Assembly (NCBI GenBank): GCA_004519485.1
Contig: CP038106.1
Span: 631,501 to 695,500, forward strand
Reading direction: 5' to 3'
DNA from: Nannochloropsis oceanica
Taxonomy: Eukaryota > Sar > Eustigmatophyceae > Eustigmatales > Monodopsidaceae
DNA: 64,000 nucleotides
The position numbers and the translations under genes are program-made. Under the pieces are notes generated by a model, which saw nothing but the letters and a program-made list of their open reading frames with translations, made no database searches and was not told the DNA's origin. Below, piece by piece: positions 62,242 to 64,000 of the stretch; within the stretch, counting starts at the first letter, position 1; each line of letters begins with the position of its first letter.

Positions 62242-62663
62242 TGAGTGCCAGGGCAGCCCCTAGGGATTGTGGGCGGATAGCGGGGTGGGAGGGAGGGAGG
62301 GAGGGAGGCTCTCGGCTGGCTAAGTCAACGAGTGGCCACTAGCGAGACTCCAGCTCCAGGGCAGGTAGACAACGAGACGTTCGTATTGTTGCTGCTCCTT
62401 TCCTATCAGTGCACACCTGTATCTTGTGTGTGTGCTGTGTTAGTGCGGCGGACCACTTGACTGTTGCACCTCAGACTTGCAGTTCGGCGATGCGGTAACG
62501 ATGCCCCCCCGTCGCATCCCAGTGACCACTCTAAAGGGCTCACAATCAACCACACATCCCACCACAGGCACGAGGACGACCGGGTACTTTTGTACTGGCG
62601 CTGAGGCGACACTCTGGCCAACTCCTACGACCTGTAAGCCCAACGAGTAGCTGAGCCACAGCC
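62242..62663. promoter_or_regulatory. Divergent intergenic region, 422 bp
   Basis: Between the TBC1D20-like gene and the right-end gene. Contains a GGGA repeat near 62287-62309. Promoter role inferred. Confidence 0.4.
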
Positions 62664-63468
62664 ATGGCCATCTCCATAGCTTGGTTGCTGCTCCCTATGC
62701 TCAAGCTCCTGCTGCTGATGGTGACAGGATTACTAATGTGGTTCTGGCGGCAGCAGAGTAAGAAGAGAAAATGGCTTCGGCTGCAAGTCTCGCTCTGGCC
62801 GGGGCTCTCCGTGAGCGTACAGCATGCCGCCTGGGACCCCGCCACGTTCCTGCTGCGTGCCGTAAACCGTGCTTTGCATAGCAGCCCCTTACCCTTTCGG
62901 ATCGAGGCCATCACTTTCCACGAGATGCGCCTCTCATTACCTTGGAGCGAGGCCTTTAGAATACGCTTCTGGCGCCTCCATTTGCGAGGACTCCACCTGA
63001 TAGGCCGCATGACCCACCTAGAGGAATGGGACGAAGAAGCAATGCTCCGCAACGCCGTGGCTCTCAAGCGACAGGAGGCGGACTTGAGCACTTTATTAGT
63101 GGAAAAGCACATTTTGTCAAGCGTTGGTCCGTCGTTGTCGCTGTCTCCCGCACCAGTCTCGCTAACTCTGCGGTGCCTCGATCATTTGCTTAGCGGCGTA
63201 CACTTGGAGCTTGAGGCCTTTCGCTTGCGTGTCAACGACTACAAATCCGACAGCTGCATGGGCTTGCAAATCAGTCATTTGTCATGCGGCCCCTCATTTG
63301 TACATACCAATAGCAGTAGCAGTAGCAAGAGCAGTTCTAGTGGTAGTGACAGCAGCAGCAGCGGAAGCAGCAGCGGCGGCAGCAGCAGCGGACGGACGGA
63401 AAATGGAGCGGTAATTCGGCACATGGAGGCGGAGCGACTAGTTCTCTATGTAGACCCAAAAATTATAG

Positions 63469-63562
<94 letters not shown>

Positions 63563-64000
63563 GTCATCATCGACATCTAACCCTCAAGAGCAAGAAGCAG
63601 CACACCTGCCTATTTGTGAAATTTGCCGCACCACCGTCCAGATAGAGCTACCTGACGTCGGAGCAGTGATTGGCGCATCAGGCTCCCGCCCAGGTGGTAA
63701 AAAGCGACGACTGACAATAAGTGGCGCCATCGCTGGTTTGCGAGGAGAGCTACGTCCGGCGCAAATGCATCATTTCGTCTTTCATCTTTTGCATGTGTTC
63801 TTTGGAGGGGCTCATCGAGCGTGGCGCGCCGCCGTTATTCAGAAACATGGAGAGGAGGGCTGTCGAATGCTGCGAAGGGAGGAGCGAGAGCATTATTTAG
63901 CCCTAGACCGGCAGTTGCAGGCGCTCGAGGGCAGTAGCCCACCAACGGTAGGAGGAGCAAAAGGAAGAGAATGGGCAGCAGCAGCAGTAGCAGCAGCAGC
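62664..64000 (+). CDS. Large Ser-rich membrane-anchored protein, N-terminal part (3' truncated by window)
   Basis: The ATG at 62664 opens a frame that runs to the right edge without a stop (445 codons). A membrane segment (LLLPMLKLLLLMVTGLLMWFW) is followed by basic residues and a region of alternating hydrophobic strands (LRLQVSLWPGLSVSVQ, FRIEAITFHEMRLSL). This layout, an N-terminal anchor and then repeated short strands, resembles bridge-like lipid-transfer proteins such as SABRE/BLTP2, but I cannot confirm it. Two Ser tracts interrupt it: an AGC-based one at ~210-240 and a TCA-based one of about 34 Ser at ~270-303. Coding is supported by length and composition; identity is weak. Confidence 0.6.
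63471..63573 (+). repeat. (TCA)n microsatellite encoding poly-Ser
   Basis: About 30 perfect TCA triplets, then TCG/TCA mixtures, in frame with the surrounding open reading frame. The pure codon run suggests a recent or unstable expansion. Confidence 0.95.

Noticed and set aside
63471-63573. Regular repeat array that might suggest CRISPR or satellite
   Set aside because: It is a perfect trinucleotide microsatellite in a coding frame, with no spacers.

Overview
The window is nuclear DNA from a eukaryote, most likely a photosynthetic stramenopile (ochrophyte alga) of the eustigmatophyte type (Nannochloropsis/Microchloropsis-like). Reasons: GT-AG introns; only eukaryotic gene families (SF3B3, importin alpha, eIF6, ARP6, TIM21/TIM22, SRPK, ALG11); proteins whose N-termini join a signal peptide to a plastid-type FL/FV motif (CbbY-like phosphatase, CRTISO-like oxidoreductase, PX protein), as expected for a secondary plastid; and a nuclear gene for only the N-terminal, iron-sulfur half of complex I Nad11, a split I recall as reported for eustigmatophytes. 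The species assignment is inference.

Layout: 29 protein-coding genes were resolved, many by joining exons by hand. In order: WDR81-like (+, cut by left edge), CbbY-like phosphatase (-), tRNase Z (+), WD40 protein (-), a 2.7 kb gene-poor block with a degenerate palindrome, ALG11 (+), nuclear Nad11-N (+), ALKBH7-like (-), TIM22-like (+), unrecognised spliced gene (-), PX-domain protein (+), importin alpha (-), TEN1-like (+), CHID1-like GH18 (-), complex I B9/NDUFA3 (+, 59 aa), TIM21-like (-), ARP6 (+), CRTISO-like oxidoreductase (+), SF3B3 (-), eIF6 (+), acyl-CoA oxidase (-), PIP kinase (+), ISCA2 (-), P5C reductase (+), SRPK kinase (-), rhomboid protease (+), ABCG half-transporter (-, 12 exons), D-glutamate cyclase/DUF1445 (+), TBC1D20-like RabGAP (-), and the start of a large Ser-rich protein (+, cut by right edge).

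Genome style: genes are tightly packed and almost perfectly alternate in strand, so most 5' ends face a neighbour's 5' end across 150-800 bp and most 3' ends converge. Introns are short (56 to about 430 bp) with many GTACGT/GTGCGT donors. Coding sequence is full of trinucleotide repeats giving Gln, Ser, Gly, Ala and Glu tracts. At least eight genes have likely mitochondrial products (Nad11-N, B9, TIM21, TIM22, ISCA2, ALKBH7, P5CR, D-glutamate cyclase).

The window looks like housekeeping chromosome rather than an accessory island. No dedicated novel system such as a defence or biosynthetic cluster was found. The most unusual items are the split Nad11 gene with a hydrophobic tail, two degenerate foldback structures (one made of retroelement integrase fragments inside a P5CR intron), a decayed copy of an exon end inside an importin-alpha intron, a 10-nt initiator microexon in SRPK, a secretory/plastid-targeted PX protein, and the strand alternation.
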